64,000 nucleotides of DNA from Intrasporangiaceae bacterium URHB0013 (lineage in GTDB: Bacteria; Actinomycetota; Actinomycetes; Actinomycetales; Dermatophilaceae): positions 62,001 to 126,000 of the forward strand of contig JIBA01000014.1 in assembly GCA_000620545.1 (NCBI GenBank), given 5' to 3'. Below the pieces are notes generated by a model. That model searched no databases, was not told the DNA's origin, and saw only the letters and a program-made list of their open reading frames with translations. A program made the position numbers and the translations under genes. Below are positions 35,620-44,851 of the stretch, in pieces (position 1 is the stretch's first letter; every line of letters starts with the position of its first letter).

Positions 35620-37194
35620 ATGACCGAGCCCACGCACGGGGCGGACCAGCCCTACACCTACCCGACGCCAGCCGGAGAGCCCGGGACCGTCGCCGGCGGA
35701 GTCGCGCTCTCCGACGACCCCCAGCCCGGGCCGACGGTGAGCCGCAGGCGGACGGGGCTGCTCGTGGGCGGCGTCGTCACCGCCCTCGTCCTCGGGGGAG
35801 CCGGCGCCTTCGCCATCCAGACCCTGAGCGGTGGCGGCTCCCAGCCGGCCGACGTGCTGCCCGGCGACGCGTACGCCTACCTGCGCCTCGACATCGACCC
35901 GTCCGCCGGTCAGAAGATCGCCGCCGTGCGCTTCCTCGGCACCCTGCCCCAGGTCAAGAGCACCCTGGGCAGCGACGACCCGCGCAAGAAGCTGTGGGAC
36001 CTGGCCTCCAAGGACGCGAGCAACGACTGCGTCGCGAAGTTCAGCTTCGACAACGACATCGCGCCCTGGCTCGGAGACCGCGTGGGGGCGGCCATCCGGC
36101 CCGGCGGGACGTCGGACGCTCCGAACGTCGCCGTCGCGGTCCAGGTCAAGGACGAGTCCGCGGCGAAGGACACCCTGAACAGGCTGTTCGCGTGCGACAG
36201 GGGCGGCTCCGACACCGAGCTGCGGATGAAGGACGGCTACGCCATCATCACGCCTCGCGGTGTGGGGGATGCCACCATCGCCGCCGTGGACAAGGGGACG
36301 CTCTCCCAGAACGCCACCTTCACCTCTGACATGGCCGCCCTCGGGGAGCAGGGCGTCATGTCGGCGTGGTTCGACATGGGCACCGGCCTCAAGGAGATCC
36401 AGACGCTGAGCGGCACGACCGGCATGGACACGGCCGCCCTCGCCTCCGCCAAGGGACGTCTCGCGACTGCGTTGCGCTTCGATGCCGACTACGTCGAGAT
36501 GGCCGGTGTCGTGCGCGGCGCCGATGCGGCGAAGGCCGTCCAGGGCGACGGCAGCGCGGTCGCCTCCCTGCCTGCCAACACGATGGCTGCCCTCAGCGTC
36601 TCGGGCGCCGACCAGATGCTCGACTCCGCGTGGCCCCAGCTCAAGAAGCAGATCGACGGCCTGGCCGCCGCCGAGGGCGGGTCGGACCCGATCGGCGAGG
36701 TCGAGCAGCAGCTCGGCCTCACCCTTCCCGACGACCTCAAGGTGCTGCTCGGCCGCTCCTTCACCCTCGCGATGCCCGAACAGGACCTCGACGCGGACCT
36801 GCCCGTGGTCGGCGCCAAGGTCGTCTCGAGCGACGCCAAGCGCGCCGACGAGCTCGTCGGCCGTCTCATGGAGTCGCTCGGCGCGGGGAGTGACGTGCTG
36901 ACCCACAAGGTCGAGGGCGACCAGGTCTTCGTGGCAACGACACCCGACTACGCCGACGACCTCAAGGCCGGCGGGAAGCTCGGCGACAGCGACGCCTTCA
37001 GGCTCGCGGTGGGCGACGTCAGCAAGGCCAACGCCACCCTCTTCGTCGACCTCGACATGATCGACGCACTCGTCAAGGGCGAGGTGCACGGCGAGGCCAA
37101 GTCCTTCATCGAGTCGCTGCGCGCCGTCGGTTTCACCGCGACCAGCACCGGCAACGGTGAGGGGGCCTTCACCCTGCGGGTCCTCGGCGACTGA
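35620..37194 (+). CDS. DUF3352 membrane-anchored protein
   Basis: Protein of 524 aa of unknown function. Residues 1-45 are a Pro/Thr-rich cytoplasmic tail. One membrane helix lies at about 47-66 (GLLVGGVVTALVLGGAGAFAI). A large extracytoplasmic domain follows, starting LPGDAYAYLRLDIDPSAGQKIAAVRFL, the DUF3352 signature. Two Cys (in SNDCVAKF and LFACDRGG) may pair outside the cell. Start ATG 35620 has GGGGGAG upstream. A TATCGT box at 35559-35564 is a possible -10. A strong hairpin follows. Confidence 0.83.
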   Translation: MTEPTHGADQPYTYPTPAGEPGTVAGGVALSDDPQPGPTVSRRRTGLLVGGVVTALVLGGAGAFAIQTLSGGGSQPADVLPGDAYAYLRLDIDPSAGQKIAAVRFLGTLPQVKSTLGSDDPRKKLWDLASKDASNDCVAKFSFDNDIAPWLGDRVGAAIRPGGTSDAPNVAVAVQVKDESAAKDTLNRLFACDRGGSDTELRMKDGYAIITPRGVGDATIAAVDKGTLSQNATFTSDMAALGEQGVMSAWFDMGTGLKEIQTLSGTTGMDTAALASAKGRLATALRFDADYVEMAGVVRGADAAKAVQGDGSAVASLPANTMAALSVSGADQMLDSAWPQLKKQIDGLAAAEGGSDPIGEVEQQLGLTLPDDLKVLLGRSFTLAMPEQDLDADLPVVGAKVVSSDAKRADELVGRLMESLGAGSDVLTHKVEGDQVFVATTPDYADDLKAGGKLGDSDAFRLAVGDVSKANATLFVDLDMIDALVKGEVHGEAKSFIESLRAVGFTATSTGNGEGAFTLRVLGD

Positions 37195-37207
37195 CGCGGT
37201 GCGACGG

Positions 37208-37238
37208 GGAAGGGCCCCCCGCCCCGGGGGGCCCTTCC
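37208..37238. terminator. Hairpin terminator
   Basis: Perfect 14-bp stem GGAAGGGCCCCCCG / CGGGGGGCCCTTCC, loop CCC, between the convergent DUF3352 (+) and dipeptide epimerase (-) genes. Confidence 0.88.
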
Positions 37239-37256
37239 TCGTCGGACGACGCGCGC

Positions 37257-38363
37257 CTAGCTGTTGTCGGCGTATCCGCAGATCCCGAGGCCGCCTGTCC
37301 GCGGGACCTCGATCTGGTTGCCCTCGTAGCGGATTCCCCCCAGCACGGGTGAGCTGACCGACCACCAGGCAGCGTCGAGGTCGCTGACCTCGGTGGTCGG
37401 CTCGGCGGCGACGAGCGCTGCTGCGGCGCCGACCCCGACGTGGCTCTCCATCATCGACCCGACGATGGTGCGCAGGCCCACCTCGTGGGCGCGACGCAGC
37501 ATGTCGCGGCCCACGCTCAATGAGCCGCACTTGGCCAGCTTGACGTTGACGAGGTCGGCCGCGCCGAGCCGGATGATCCGCTCGAGGTCGAAGGGACCGT
37601 AGCAGGACTCGTCGGCCATGATCGGCAGGTCGACGCGCTCGCGGACCCAGGCGAGGCCCTCGACGTCGTCGGCCACGACGGGTTGCTCGACGAACTCGAC
37701 CCCGAGGTCGGCGACCTCCAGCGCGCGGATGACCTGGACGGCGTCCTCGCGCGTCCAGCCCTGGTTGGCGTCGAGCCGGATGGCGACGTCGGGACCGACG
37801 GCGTCTCGCACCGAAGCGACGCGCTGCACGTCGGTGCTCGCGTCGGTGCCGACCTTCATCTTCAGGGTGCGGAAGCCGTCGGTCACGCGCGCGAGGGCCG
37901 TGTCGGCGAGTGCGTCCGGCGCACCCGCCGAGAGGGTGACGTCGGTCGTCAGCACATCGCGTATGCCGTCTGGTCGGCCCGCGAGCACCGCCGCGACCGA
38001 CGTGCCCTCCGCCTGGGCGACGAGGTCATGCAGGGCAGCGTCGACGGCGGCCTTGGCACCGAAGTTGCGGGCCACGGCGCGCTGGACGACAGCCGCGGTC
38101 GCCCTCAGGTCGTCGCGGTCGTCGATCCGGCGACCGGTGACGGCGGGGCCGAGCATCGTCTCGATGCAGGCGGTGGCGCCGGCGAGCGACTCGCCGGTCA
38201 CCTGCCACACCTGCGGGGCCTCGCCCCAGCCCGTGCGGCCGTCGCTGTCGGTGATGGTGACGACGACGGTGTCAGTGGTCTCGGTGCGACGCAGCGCGGT
38301 GACGAACGGCGTGTGGAGCGGGACGGAGCAGGGCGTCGCGGTGACACGCAGGATGGTCGTCAT
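37257..38363 (-). CDS. Dipeptide epimerase (L-Ala-D/L-Glu epimerase family)
   Basis: Enolase-superfamily enzyme (368 aa) with the muconate-lactonising-type active site. Lys168 and Lys170 lie in TLKMKVG; metal ligands Asp198 (RLDANQGW), Glu226 (FVEQP) and Asp251 (MADES) follow, and Lys275 is in VNVKLAKCGSL. Family members epimerise L-Ala-D-Glu from muropeptides or other dipeptides; the specific substrate is not proven. Start ATG 38363 overlaps the TGA of the upstream serine hydrolase (ATGA), so the two are translated together. Confidence 0.87.
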   Translation of the reverse strand: MTTILRVTATPCSVPLHTPFVTALRRTETTDTVVVTITDSDGRTGWGEAPQVWQVTGESLAGATACIETMLGPAVTGRRIDDRDDLRATAAVVQRAVARNFGAKAAVDAALHDLVAQAEGTSVAAVLAGRPDGIRDVLTTDVTLSAGAPDALADTALARVTDGFRTLKMKVGTDASTDVQRVASVRDAVGPDVAIRLDANQGWTREDAVQVIRALEVADLGVEFVEQPVVADDVEGLAWVRERVDLPIMADESCYGPFDLERIIRLGAADLVNVKLAKCGSLSVGRDMLRRAHEVGLRTIVGSMMESHVGVGAAAALVAAEPTTEVSDLDAAWWSVSSPVLGGIRYEGNQIEVPRTGGLGICGYADNS

Positions 38364-39253
38364 GCCGACTCCCCCTCCGCCGGGTGCTCGGCGCGCCAGA
38401 CGTCGCGGGCGATCCCGGCGACGAAGAGGGCCGCGTCGGTCTCGTCGAGGTCGATCGTCGTGCAGACGGCCAGGACGAAGGGGTCCTCCCCTTGGGGCCG
38501 CACGAGGGCGACGTCGTGGGAGACCCCGGGGATCCACCCCGACTTGCTCGCGGTCGGCGTACCGGGTGGCAGCCCTGCAGGCACCTGGTCGACGTGGACC
38601 TGGCGGGCCAGCATCTCCTCGACCGGAGCCAGCACCGCGTCCCCGCCGAGGGCCGGCTCGCGGCGACCGACGGCAGCCATGAGGAGCCCGAGGTCGGCCG
38701 CGGTCACGGTGTTGGTGATGCCTGCCGCGCGGGCCGCGGCGTCCTCGATGCCGCGTCCGACGACCGTCGCCGGCGAGCAGCCGACGATCCGCAGCACCTC
38801 CGCGACCTCCTCCAGGCCGACGACGTCGACGAGCAGGTTGGTGGCGATGTTGCTCGAGTGGGTGATGGCCTGCTCGGCCAGCTGGAGAAGGGTGCGGGTG
38901 CCGCCCACCGCTGCCCATGTGTCCGGGTCCTGGTCCTCGGACTCGTCGAGGTCGAACGGGGAGCCGTCGCTCACCGAGGCGAACGTGCCGGTGACCGCCA
39001 CCGGTGCGTCAAGGTCGAGCTCTCCGCGCACGACGCGACGGAAGGCCGCGATGACGAGGGGCAGCTTCATGGTCGAAGCCGCGTAGTGGGGCGCGAGAGC
39101 GTCGTGCTCGTAGCGGGGATGGCCGTCGAGGTCGCCCAACCAGACCGACACCACGGCAGGCGCGGGGGGCTCCGCCGAGTCGGTGGACGAAGGAGTCGGG
39201 GCCGCGACGGCCCGGTCGAGACGTGAGTCGAGGTCCGAGAAGGGGCTGGGCAC
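38360..39253 (-). CDS. Cytoplasmic serine hydrolase, class A beta-lactamase fold
   Basis: Penicillin-binding-fold hydrolase (297 aa) with all three motifs: STMK (Ser60, Lys63), SSN (133-135, in place of SDN) and KSG (237-239). A class A omega-loop Glu166 counterpart is not obvious. There is no signal peptide, so it is probably cytoplasmic, which argues against a role in resistance and for intracellular peptide or muropeptide hydrolysis. It is coupled by a 4-nt overlap to the dipeptide epimerase and lies 17 bp after clgR. The joint function is inferred. Confidence 0.83.
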   Translation of the reverse strand: MPSPFSDLDSRLDRAVAAPTPSSTDSAEPPAPAVVSVWLGDLDGHPRYEHDALAPHYAASTMKLPLVIAAFRRVVRGELDLDAPVAVTGTFASVSDGSPFDLDESEDQDPDTWAAVGGTRTLLQLAEQAITHSSNIATNLLVDVVGLEEVAEVLRIVGCSPATVVGRGIEDAAARAAGITNTVTAADLGLLMAAVGRREPALGGDAVLAPVEEMLARQVHVDQVPAGLPPGTPTASKSGWIPGVSHDVALVRPQGEDPFVLAVCTTIDLDETDAALFVAGIARDVWRAEHPAEGESA

Positions 39254-39270
39254 CCCAGCACGGTAGCGAA

Positions 39271-39573
39271 TCAGGCGGCGGAGGCGGACACCACGTCGCC
39301 GGAGGGGACGGGCAGCGCGACGGTCGGCGCGAGACCCTCGCTCTCGGCCATCCGGTTGGACACGTCGATGAGGACCCGCGACAGCGGCAGGGACAAGGCT
39401 CCGCAGATCGAGGCGAGCAGCTCGGACGACGCTTCCTTCTCGCCACGTTCGACCTCGCTGAGGTAGCCGAGGGAGACCGAGGCCGTTGCCGAGACCTCAC
39501 GGAGGGTTCGGCCCTGGGCGCGTCGGCGCTCACGAAGGACGTCACCGAGCTCGCGTCGCAACAGTGTCGTCAT
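39271..39573 (-). CDS. clgR: XRE-family regulator ClgR
   Basis: Small HTH regulator (100 aa) that in other actinobacteria activates clpP, clpC and related stress genes and is itself a Clp substrate. Sequence [39 protein letters not shown] then [20 protein letters not shown] is characteristic. The C-terminus ends VVSASAA, a small nonpolar tail resembling a Clp degron. AAGGAGG precedes ATG 39573. It follows cinA by 11 bp in the conserved rimO-pgsA-cinA-clgR run. Confidence 0.93.
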   Translation of the reverse strand: MTTLLRRELGDVLRERRRAQGRTLREVSATASVSLGYLSEVERGEKEASSELLASICGALSLPLSRVLIDVSNRMAESEGLAPTVALPVPSGDVVSASAA

Positions 39574-39584
39574 GCCGTCCTCCT

Positions 39585-40169
39585 TCAGGTCGCTGGTGTC
39601 GTGCGGTCCGGGGCGGAGCCACCGTCGAGGTGATCCGACAGCCCTACCGTACCCCGAGCCTCCCCCGGGGGCGCAGGTGTTTGGCGCGTGGCGCCGCTCT
39701 CCTGGGCTGCGAGCCGAAGCACCGCCTCGACGGTCGCCGCCCGGATCTCTGCCCTGGTCCCCTTCAACTCCAGCGCACGCGTCACTGTTCCCGACGGCCC
39801 CGACACGGCCACGTGGACCGTGCCCGCCGGCTTGCCCTCGGACGGTCCCGGACCCGCGACGCCGGTCGTCGACACGCCCCACGTGGATCCCAGCCGACGG
39901 CGTACGCCCTCGGCCATGAGGGCGGCCACGGCGGGGTCGACCGTGCCCACCCGCGCGACGAGGTCGGCGGGGACGTCGAGCAGCGCCGTCTTCACCTCGG
40001 CGGCATACGCCACGACTCCCCCGACCAGGACGGCGGAGGCCCCGGGGGTGTCGGCCACGGTGGCGGCGACGAGGCCGGCCGTCAGCGACTCCGCGCACGC
40101 CAGCGTCTGGTGCGCCTCGGTCAGCCGTGCCACGAGCAGGGCCCCGGGAGCGTCGGCGACGTCGTCCAC
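39585..40169 (-). CDS. cinA: CinA C-terminal domain protein (NMN amidohydrolase)
   Basis: Stand-alone CinA/PncC domain (194 aa) that deamidates nicotinamide mononucleotide. It carries [31 protein letters not shown], and [25 protein letters not shown]. The N-terminal COG1058 domain of full-length CinA is absent, as in many actinobacteria. Start is GTG 40169, 1 nt after the pgsA stop; longer open frame upstream overlaps pgsA and is rejected. The last about 35 residues are disordered. Confidence 0.92.
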   Translation of the reverse strand: MDDVADAPGALLVARLTEAHQTLACAESLTAGLVAATVADTPGASAVLVGGVVAYAAEVKTALLDVPADLVARVGTVDPAVAALMAEGVRRRLGSTWGVSTTGVAGPGPSEGKPAGTVHVAVSGPSGTVTRALELKGTRAEIRAATVEAVLRLAAQESGATRQTPAPPGEARGTVGLSDHLDGGSAPDRTTPAT

Positions 40170-40170
40170 G

Positions 40171-41010
40171 TCAGTCCCGCTTCGCCGTTCGCTCGGGCGG
40201 TGCCGAATCGCCCGCGGGCCCGCCGCGGGGCTGTTGCCCGGTGTCCTCGACGACCTCCTCGCCGACTTCCTCGCCGGCCTGCCCGACCGCGTGTCCGCCG
40301 GGCTGCGGGACGGACGTCCCGGCGGCCGCCGTGCGCGACACCCCGGGGGTCCCTGCCCGCGCGTCGCGGGCGGCGGCGCGCGCTGCACGCCGAGCCAGGG
40401 TGCGCTCACTCGTCTCGCGCAGCCGCGCGGCCTTGAAGACGTAGTCGATGCCGCTGAGCACCGTCATGACGAGAGCGGCCCCGAGAACGACGTACGCGGC
40501 GAGCAACCAGGCGTCTCCGAAGGGCAGCACCGACAGTGGGAAGGTCAGGGCGCCGAGCGACAGCGTCTGGAGCATGGTCTTGAGCTTGCCGCCGCGCCCG
40601 GCCGGCATGACGCCGTGGCGGATCACGACGAACCGCAGCACGGTGATGCCGATCTCGCGGACGAGGATGACGACGGTCACCCACCACCACACGACACCGA
40701 GCAGCGAGAGGCCGATGAACGCCGTGCCCGTCAGGGCCTTGTCGGCGATGGGGTCGGCAACCTTGCCGAAGTTGGTGATCTCGCCCCGACGCCGGGCGAT
40801 CTTGCCGTCGACGCCGTCGGTGACCGCCGCGACCACGAACACCACCCAGGCCCAGAAGCGCCACCAGGGCTCGTTGCCGCCGTCCTGGAAGAGCAGCACG
40901 GCGTAGACGGGGACGAGCAGGAAGCGCAGGACCGTCAGGGCGTTCGGCAGGTTCCAGTCGGTCGGTTGCGGCGCGGGCCCCTCCCCCCGGTGGAAGGTCT
41001 GTGGCGTCAT
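40171..41010 (-). CDS. pgsA: CDP-diacylglycerol-glycerol-3-phosphate 3-phosphatidyltransferase
   Basis: Membrane enzyme making phosphatidylglycerol phosphate. The CDP-alcohol phosphotransferase motif DGx2ARx8Gx3Dx3D is complete (Asp68 to Asp90), with about five membrane segments up to residue 195. An 80-residue C-terminal tail ([18 protein letters not shown] onward) is Arg/Ala- then Pro/Glu-rich and absent from typical PgsA. Start overlaps the rimO stop by 4 nt (ATGA). Part of rimO-pgsA-cinA-clgR. Confidence 0.95.
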   Translation of the reverse strand: MTPQTFHRGEGPAPQPTDWNLPNALTVLRFLLVPVYAVLLFQDGGNEPWWRFWAWVVFVVAAVTDGVDGKIARRRGEITNFGKVADPIADKALTGTAFIGLSLLGVVWWWVTVVILVREIGITVLRFVVIRHGVMPAGRGGKLKTMLQTLSLGALTFPLSVLPFGDAWLLAAYVVLGAALVMTVLSGIDYVFKAARLRETSERTLARRAARAAARDARAGTPGVSRTAAAGTSVPQPGGHAVGQAGEEVGEEVVEDTGQQPRGGPAGDSAPPERTAKRD

Positions 41011-42476
41011 CGCGGCTCCGCGACCAGGTCGATCCCCTCAGTGCCGACGACCACAGCGGGCACGAGGTCGCCGACCTCAGGGGTCGGGGCGCCCTCGGGA
41101 ACGTGCACGATGGTGACCCCGTCGACGTCGGGGCCCTGGAAGTCGGCACGGCCGATGACGGAGCCGTCCTCGTCGTCGATCTCCTCCACGAGGACGAGGA
41201 CGCGCTCGCCGACGCGCTCCTCGGCCCGTTGGGCGTTCAGCTCCTCGACGAGACGGGTGAAGCGGTCGAGACGCTGGGCGACGACCTCGGGAGCCAGCTT
41301 GCCGGCATACCCCTCCGCCTCGGTGCCGTCCTCGTCGGAGTAGCCGAAGACGCCGACGACGTCGAGACGCGCCTCGGTGAGAAAGGCCTCGAGCTCGTCG
41401 AGGTCGGCCTGGGTCTCGCCCGGAAACCCGACGATGACGTTGCAGCGGATGCCCGCCTCGGGAGCGTCCGCGCGCACCCGGCCGAGCAGCTCGAGGAACG
41501 CCTCACGGGAGCCGAAGCGGCGCATCGAGCGCAGGAGCGGCTCCGACGCGTGCTGGAAGGAGATGTCGTAGTAGGGCACGACACCGGGGATGTCAGCCAT
41601 GGCGCGCAGCAGGCCCGGGCGGATCTCGGCCGGCTGGAGGTAGGAGACGCGGACCCGTTCGATGCCCTTGATGGCGGTCAGCTCGGGGAGCAGCTTCTCG
41701 AGCAGGGCGAGGTCACCGAGGTCCTTGCCGTAGCTCGTGGAGTTCTCGGAGACGAGGAAGAGCTCCTTGACGCCCTGCTCGGCGAGCCAGCGGCCCTCGG
41801 CGACGACGTCCGCCGGGCGGCGGGACACGAAGGCACCGCGGAACATCGGGATCGCGCAGAACGAGCACCGTCGGTCACAGCCGGACGCGATCTTGAGCGG
41901 TGCCCAGGGCCGGCCGTCGAGACGGGCGCGGATGACTCGTGGTCCGGAGGCGGGGCTCGGCCCGTCGTCGACGAGGTCCAGGACGTCGCCGTGGCCGGGC
42001 AGCGCCACGGAGGCGGAGCTCCGCTGGCGCTCGACCGGGGTCAGGGGGAGCAGGGTACGGCGGTCGCCGGGGGTGTGGCTCTCGACGTGCCCGCCCGCGA
42101 GGATCGTCTGCAGGTGCGTGCTCATGTCGCGGTAGGAGTCGAAGCCCAGCACGGCGTCGGCCTCGGGCAGCTGGACGGCGAGCTCCTTGCCGTAGCGCTC
42201 GGCGAGGCAGCCGACGGCGACGACCTTCTGCGTGCGGCCACCGTCGCCCTTGAGGTCGGAGGCCTCGAGCAGCGCGTCGATGGAGTCCTTCTTGGCCTGC
42301 TCGACGAAACCGCACGTGTTGACGACGGCGACGTCGGCCTGCGCCGCGTCGTCGACGAGACGCCAGCCCTCCGCGAGCAGCCGTCCGGCGAGCTCCTCGG
42401 AGTCGACCTCGTTGCGCGTGCACCCGAGGGTGACGAGTGCGACGCTCTTGTCGGCGCTCGGGTGGGGAGGGGTCAT
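41007..42476 (-). CDS. rimO: Ribosomal protein uS12 methylthiotransferase RimO
   Basis: Radical SAM enzyme methylthiolating Asp of ribosomal protein S12 (489 aa). The UPF0004 cysteines are in TLGCTRN, NTCGF and VGCLAERY. The radical SAM motif is CDRRCSFC, and a TRAM domain closes the C-terminus. The Asn-to-Gly change ([10 protein letters not shown] rather than NTCAVRENA) and LGCTRN separate it from MiaB at 29966. First gene of the rimO-pgsA-cinA-clgR run. Confidence 0.96.
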   Translation of the reverse strand: MTPPHPSADKSVALVTLGCTRNEVDSEELAGRLLAEGWRLVDDAAQADVAVVNTCGFVEQAKKDSIDALLEASDLKGDGGRTQKVVAVGCLAERYGKELAVQLPEADAVLGFDSYRDMSTHLQTILAGGHVESHTPGDRRTLLPLTPVERQRSSASVALPGHGDVLDLVDDGPSPASGPRVIRARLDGRPWAPLKIASGCDRRCSFCAIPMFRGAFVSRRPADVVAEGRWLAEQGVKELFLVSENSTSYGKDLGDLALLEKLLPELTAIKGIERVRVSYLQPAEIRPGLLRAMADIPGVVPYYDISFQHASEPLLRSMRRFGSREAFLELLGRVRADAPEAGIRCNVIVGFPGETQADLDELEAFLTEARLDVVGVFGYSDEDGTEAEGYAGKLAPEVVAQRLDRFTRLVEELNAQRAEERVGERVLVLVEEIDDEDGSVIGRADFQGPDVDGVTIVHVPEGAPTPEVGDLVPAVVVGTEGIDLVAEPR

Positions 42477-42513
42477 GCGTCCACTCTAGATGCCGGGGTG
42501 TTCAATGGCCGAC

Positions 42514-43725
42514 ATGCTCGGAACCGCCGCCCCAGGCCACGACGATGCGCTCACGAGGGCCCGCGAGCTCCTCCGGGAGCACCCGCTCGTCGACGGTCAC
42601 AACGACCTCCCGTGGGTCGCGCGGGAGCTGACCGGCTACGACTTCGAGGCCCTCGACATCGGCGGCCCGCTGTCGACGACGCAGACCGATCTCCCGCGTC
42701 TCGCCGAGGGAGGCGTCGGCGCGCAGTTCTGGTCGGTCTTCGTGCCGAGCACGCTCCAGGGCGACTCGGCCGTCACGGCGACGCTCGAGCAGATCGACGG
42801 TGTCCACCGGATGATCGGGACGTATGCCGACCGGCTGGCCCTCGCCCGCACCGCGGACGAGGTGGAGGCGGCCACCACGACGGGCCGCCTCGCGTCGCTG
42901 CTCGGCGCCGAGGGCGGCCACTCGATCGGCTGCTCGCTCGGCACCCTGCGACTGCTGCACGTGCTCGGCGTCCGCTACCTCACGCTGACGCACAACGACA
43001 ACACCCCGTGGGCCGACTCCGCGACCGACGTGCCCGTCGTGGGGGGCCTCAGCGAGTTCGGCCGCGAGGTCGTGCGCGAGATGAACCGCCTCGGGATGAT
43101 GGTCGACCTCAGCCACGTCGCGACCACGACGATGCACGCCGCGCTGGAGACGGCCGACGCGCCCGTCATCTTCAGCCACTCGTCGGCGTTCGCCCTCTGT
43201 GACACCCCGCGCAACGTGCCCGACGACGTGCTCGGCACGCTGCCCTCCAACGGCGGCGTGTGCATGGTGACCTTCGTGCCCGAGTTCGTCTCTCCTGCAA
43301 CGGCCGCCTGGCGCGTCGAGGCGGCCGCGGCGGCCGCTGAGGTGGGAGTCGAGGCCCGGGACTGGGAGGCGTTCGGCCGGTTCACGGCCACCTGGCAGCG
43401 GGAGCACCCCAAGCCCGACGCGACGATCGAGCAGGTCGTCGCCCACCTCGAGCACGTGCGTGAGGTCGCCGGCATCGACCACGTCGGCATCGGCGGCGAC
43501 TACGACGGCACCGACACCTTCCCCGTCGGACTCGAGGACGTGAGCGGCTACCCGCGGCTCGTCGCCGCCCTCCTCGAACGCTCGTGGTCCACGGCCGAGG
43601 TCTCGCAGCTCGTCCGCGGCAACACCCTGCGCGTCATGCGCGACGTCGAGGCCGTGGCGCGCGACCTGCAGGCCACCCGGGCCCCGAGCCTCAAGACGTG
43701 GAGCGCGCTCGACGGCGGCGTGTGA
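42514..43725 (+). CDS. Membrane dipeptidase (peptidase M19)
   Basis: Renal dipeptidase-type zinc enzyme hydrolysing dipeptides (403 aa). The opening HPLVDGHNDLPW carries the first metal ligands (His29, Asp31). Also seen are AEGGHSIGCSLG, LTHNDNTPWADS, DLSHV, FSHSSAFALCDTPRNVPDD and GIDHVGIGGDYDG. Despite the family name there is no signal peptide, so it is probably cytoplasmic. Start is uncertain: ATG 42514 lies 7 nt after TTCAAT, while in-frame ATGs at 42490 and 42505 are possible. Divergent from rimO. Confidence 0.9.
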   Translation: MLGTAAPGHDDALTRARELLREHPLVDGHNDLPWVARELTGYDFEALDIGGPLSTTQTDLPRLAEGGVGAQFWSVFVPSTLQGDSAVTATLEQIDGVHRMIGTYADRLALARTADEVEAATTTGRLASLLGAEGGHSIGCSLGTLRLLHVLGVRYLTLTHNDNTPWADSATDVPVVGGLSEFGREVVREMNRLGMMVDLSHVATTTMHAALETADAPVIFSHSSAFALCDTPRNVPDDVLGTLPSNGGVCMVTFVPEFVSPATAAWRVEAAAAAAEVGVEARDWEAFGRFTATWQREHPKPDATIEQVVAHLEHVREVAGIDHVGIGGDYDGTDTFPVGLEDVSGYPRLVAALLERSWSTAEVSQLVRGNTLRVMRDVEAVARDLQATRAPSLKTWSALDGGV

Positions 43726-43772
43726 GCTCGAGCCGGGCACCCGGCATACGCCCCCGGGTGGGCGACCAAGGC

Positions 43773-44516
43773 CTACTGGCGGAAGCGCGCGATGGTGAGG
43801 CCGACGAGGCGGGCGACGACGAGCGCGACGTAGAGCATGCCGGCGATCTGCTGGAGCAGCACGAAGGCTCGTGCGTGGGGCTCAACGGCGATGATGTCGG
43901 ACAGGCCCGTCGAGGTCATCGTCGTGATCGAGAGGTAGAGCAGCTCGAACCAGGTTCGGGTGCCCGGGTCGGCCTCGCCGTAGATCGTGAACGAGTTCGG
44001 CCACAGCAGCTGCACGGCCACATAGAGGTAGGCGAAGCCCCACGCGACGACGGTGAACGTCGCCCCGGTCGCGTAGAGCTCGTCGCGGGTCACCCAGTTG
44101 TCGGCGAACATGTACCGCAGCAGGCCGTAGCCCGTGTAGAAGTAGAAGAGCGCATGCAGCAGGGCGCTCCAGAACGCGACGACGTCGTTGGTCGGCCACA
44201 CCGCCTCGGCGATCGTCAGGAGCACGACAGGGCCGCCGAGCACCGCCGCGACCCACGTCAGGGCCGGCGTCGCACGGACGGCACGGACCGCGAGGAAGAG
44301 CACGAGCAGGCCGATGAGGCCGAAGATCGCCCGGCCGGTCTCGCGGACGTCACCTGCGCGGGTCTCGATGAACGGGTAGGCGAGAAGGGCCCCGAGCTGG
44401 GCGAAGAGCAGCAGAGCGCACGGCAGCTCGTTGACCTTGCGGCGCAACCTGTCCATCCGCGAGGGGGGCCCCGCACGACGGGGCGATGACGGCCAGAGCT
44501 CCAACGACGCACTCAC
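43773..44516 (-). CDS. Potassium-channel-like membrane protein with altered filter
   Basis: Protein of 247 aa with about six membrane segments. The last pair flanks a pore loop WFELLYLSITTMTSTGLSDIIAVEP (filter about 201-207, STGLSD in place of TVGYGD). This is the Ion_trans_2 layout found in small bacterial K+ channels, but the filter lacks the second Gly-Tyr. Ion selectivity may therefore differ (inference). There is no RCK or cyclic-nucleotide domain. Start is GTG 44516, 7 nt after TAGAGT; more upstream frame lacks signals. Confidence 0.8.
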   Translation of the reverse strand: MSASLELWPSSPRRAGPPSRMDRLRRKVNELPCALLLFAQLGALLAYPFIETRAGDVRETGRAIFGLIGLLVLFLAVRAVRATPALTWVAAVLGGPVVLLTIAEAVWPTNDVVAFWSALLHALFYFYTGYGLLRYMFADNWVTRDELYATGATFTVVAWGFAYLYVAVQLLWPNSFTIYGEADPGTRTWFELLYLSITTMTSTGLSDIIAVEPHARAFVLLQQIAGMLYVALVVARLVGLTIARFRQ

Positions 44517-44529
44517 GTATCGGACTCTA
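44517..44529 (-). promoter_or_regulatory. Putative -10 box and leaderless start (channel gene)
   Basis: On the minus strand, TAGAGT (44524-44529), 7 nt, then GTG 44516. No Shine-Dalgarno. Confidence 0.5.
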
Positions 44530-44561
44530 GTGGCGACCCCGCCATGAACGGTCACTCACCC

Positions 44562-44845
44562 GTCGAGAGGCCAAAGTCTGCGGCTCCCTCACCGTCCAAA
44601 GGCCAAAGTCTGCGGCTCGCTCACCGTCGAAAGGCCAAAGTCTGCGGCCTGCTCAGCGTCGAGAGGCCAAACCCTGCGGCTCCCTCACTGTCGAGAGGCC
44701 AAAGTTTGTGGCCTGCTCACCGTCGAGAGGCCACAGTTCGTGGCCGGCTGTCGAGCGAACTGTGGCCTTTCGACGCTTCAGGGATCGCGAACTTTGGCCT
44801 TTCGACGGTTGAAGGACCGCGAACTTTGGCCTCTCGACGGTTGGG
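44562..44845. repeat. 32-bp tandem repeat block, six direct and three inverted units
   Basis: Units of exactly 32 bp begin with GTCGAGAGGCCAAAGT at 44562, 44594, 44626, 44658, 44690 and 44722 (the last truncated). Three inverted units follow (44757, 44789, 44821) carrying ACTTTGGCCTTTCGAC. At the junction, GTCGAGAGGCCACAGTTCG and CGAACTGTGGCCTTTCGAC can pair over 19 bp with one G-T mismatch. The block fills the 335-bp gap between ftsK and the channel gene. It has no variable spacers and no coding potential. Confidence 0.92.
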
Positions 44846-44851
44846 AGGGGG

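Noticed and set aside
44562-44845. CRISPR array
   Set aside because: The repeat period is regular, but there are no unique spacers, the units are contiguous and diverged, three units are inverted, and no cas genes are nearby.
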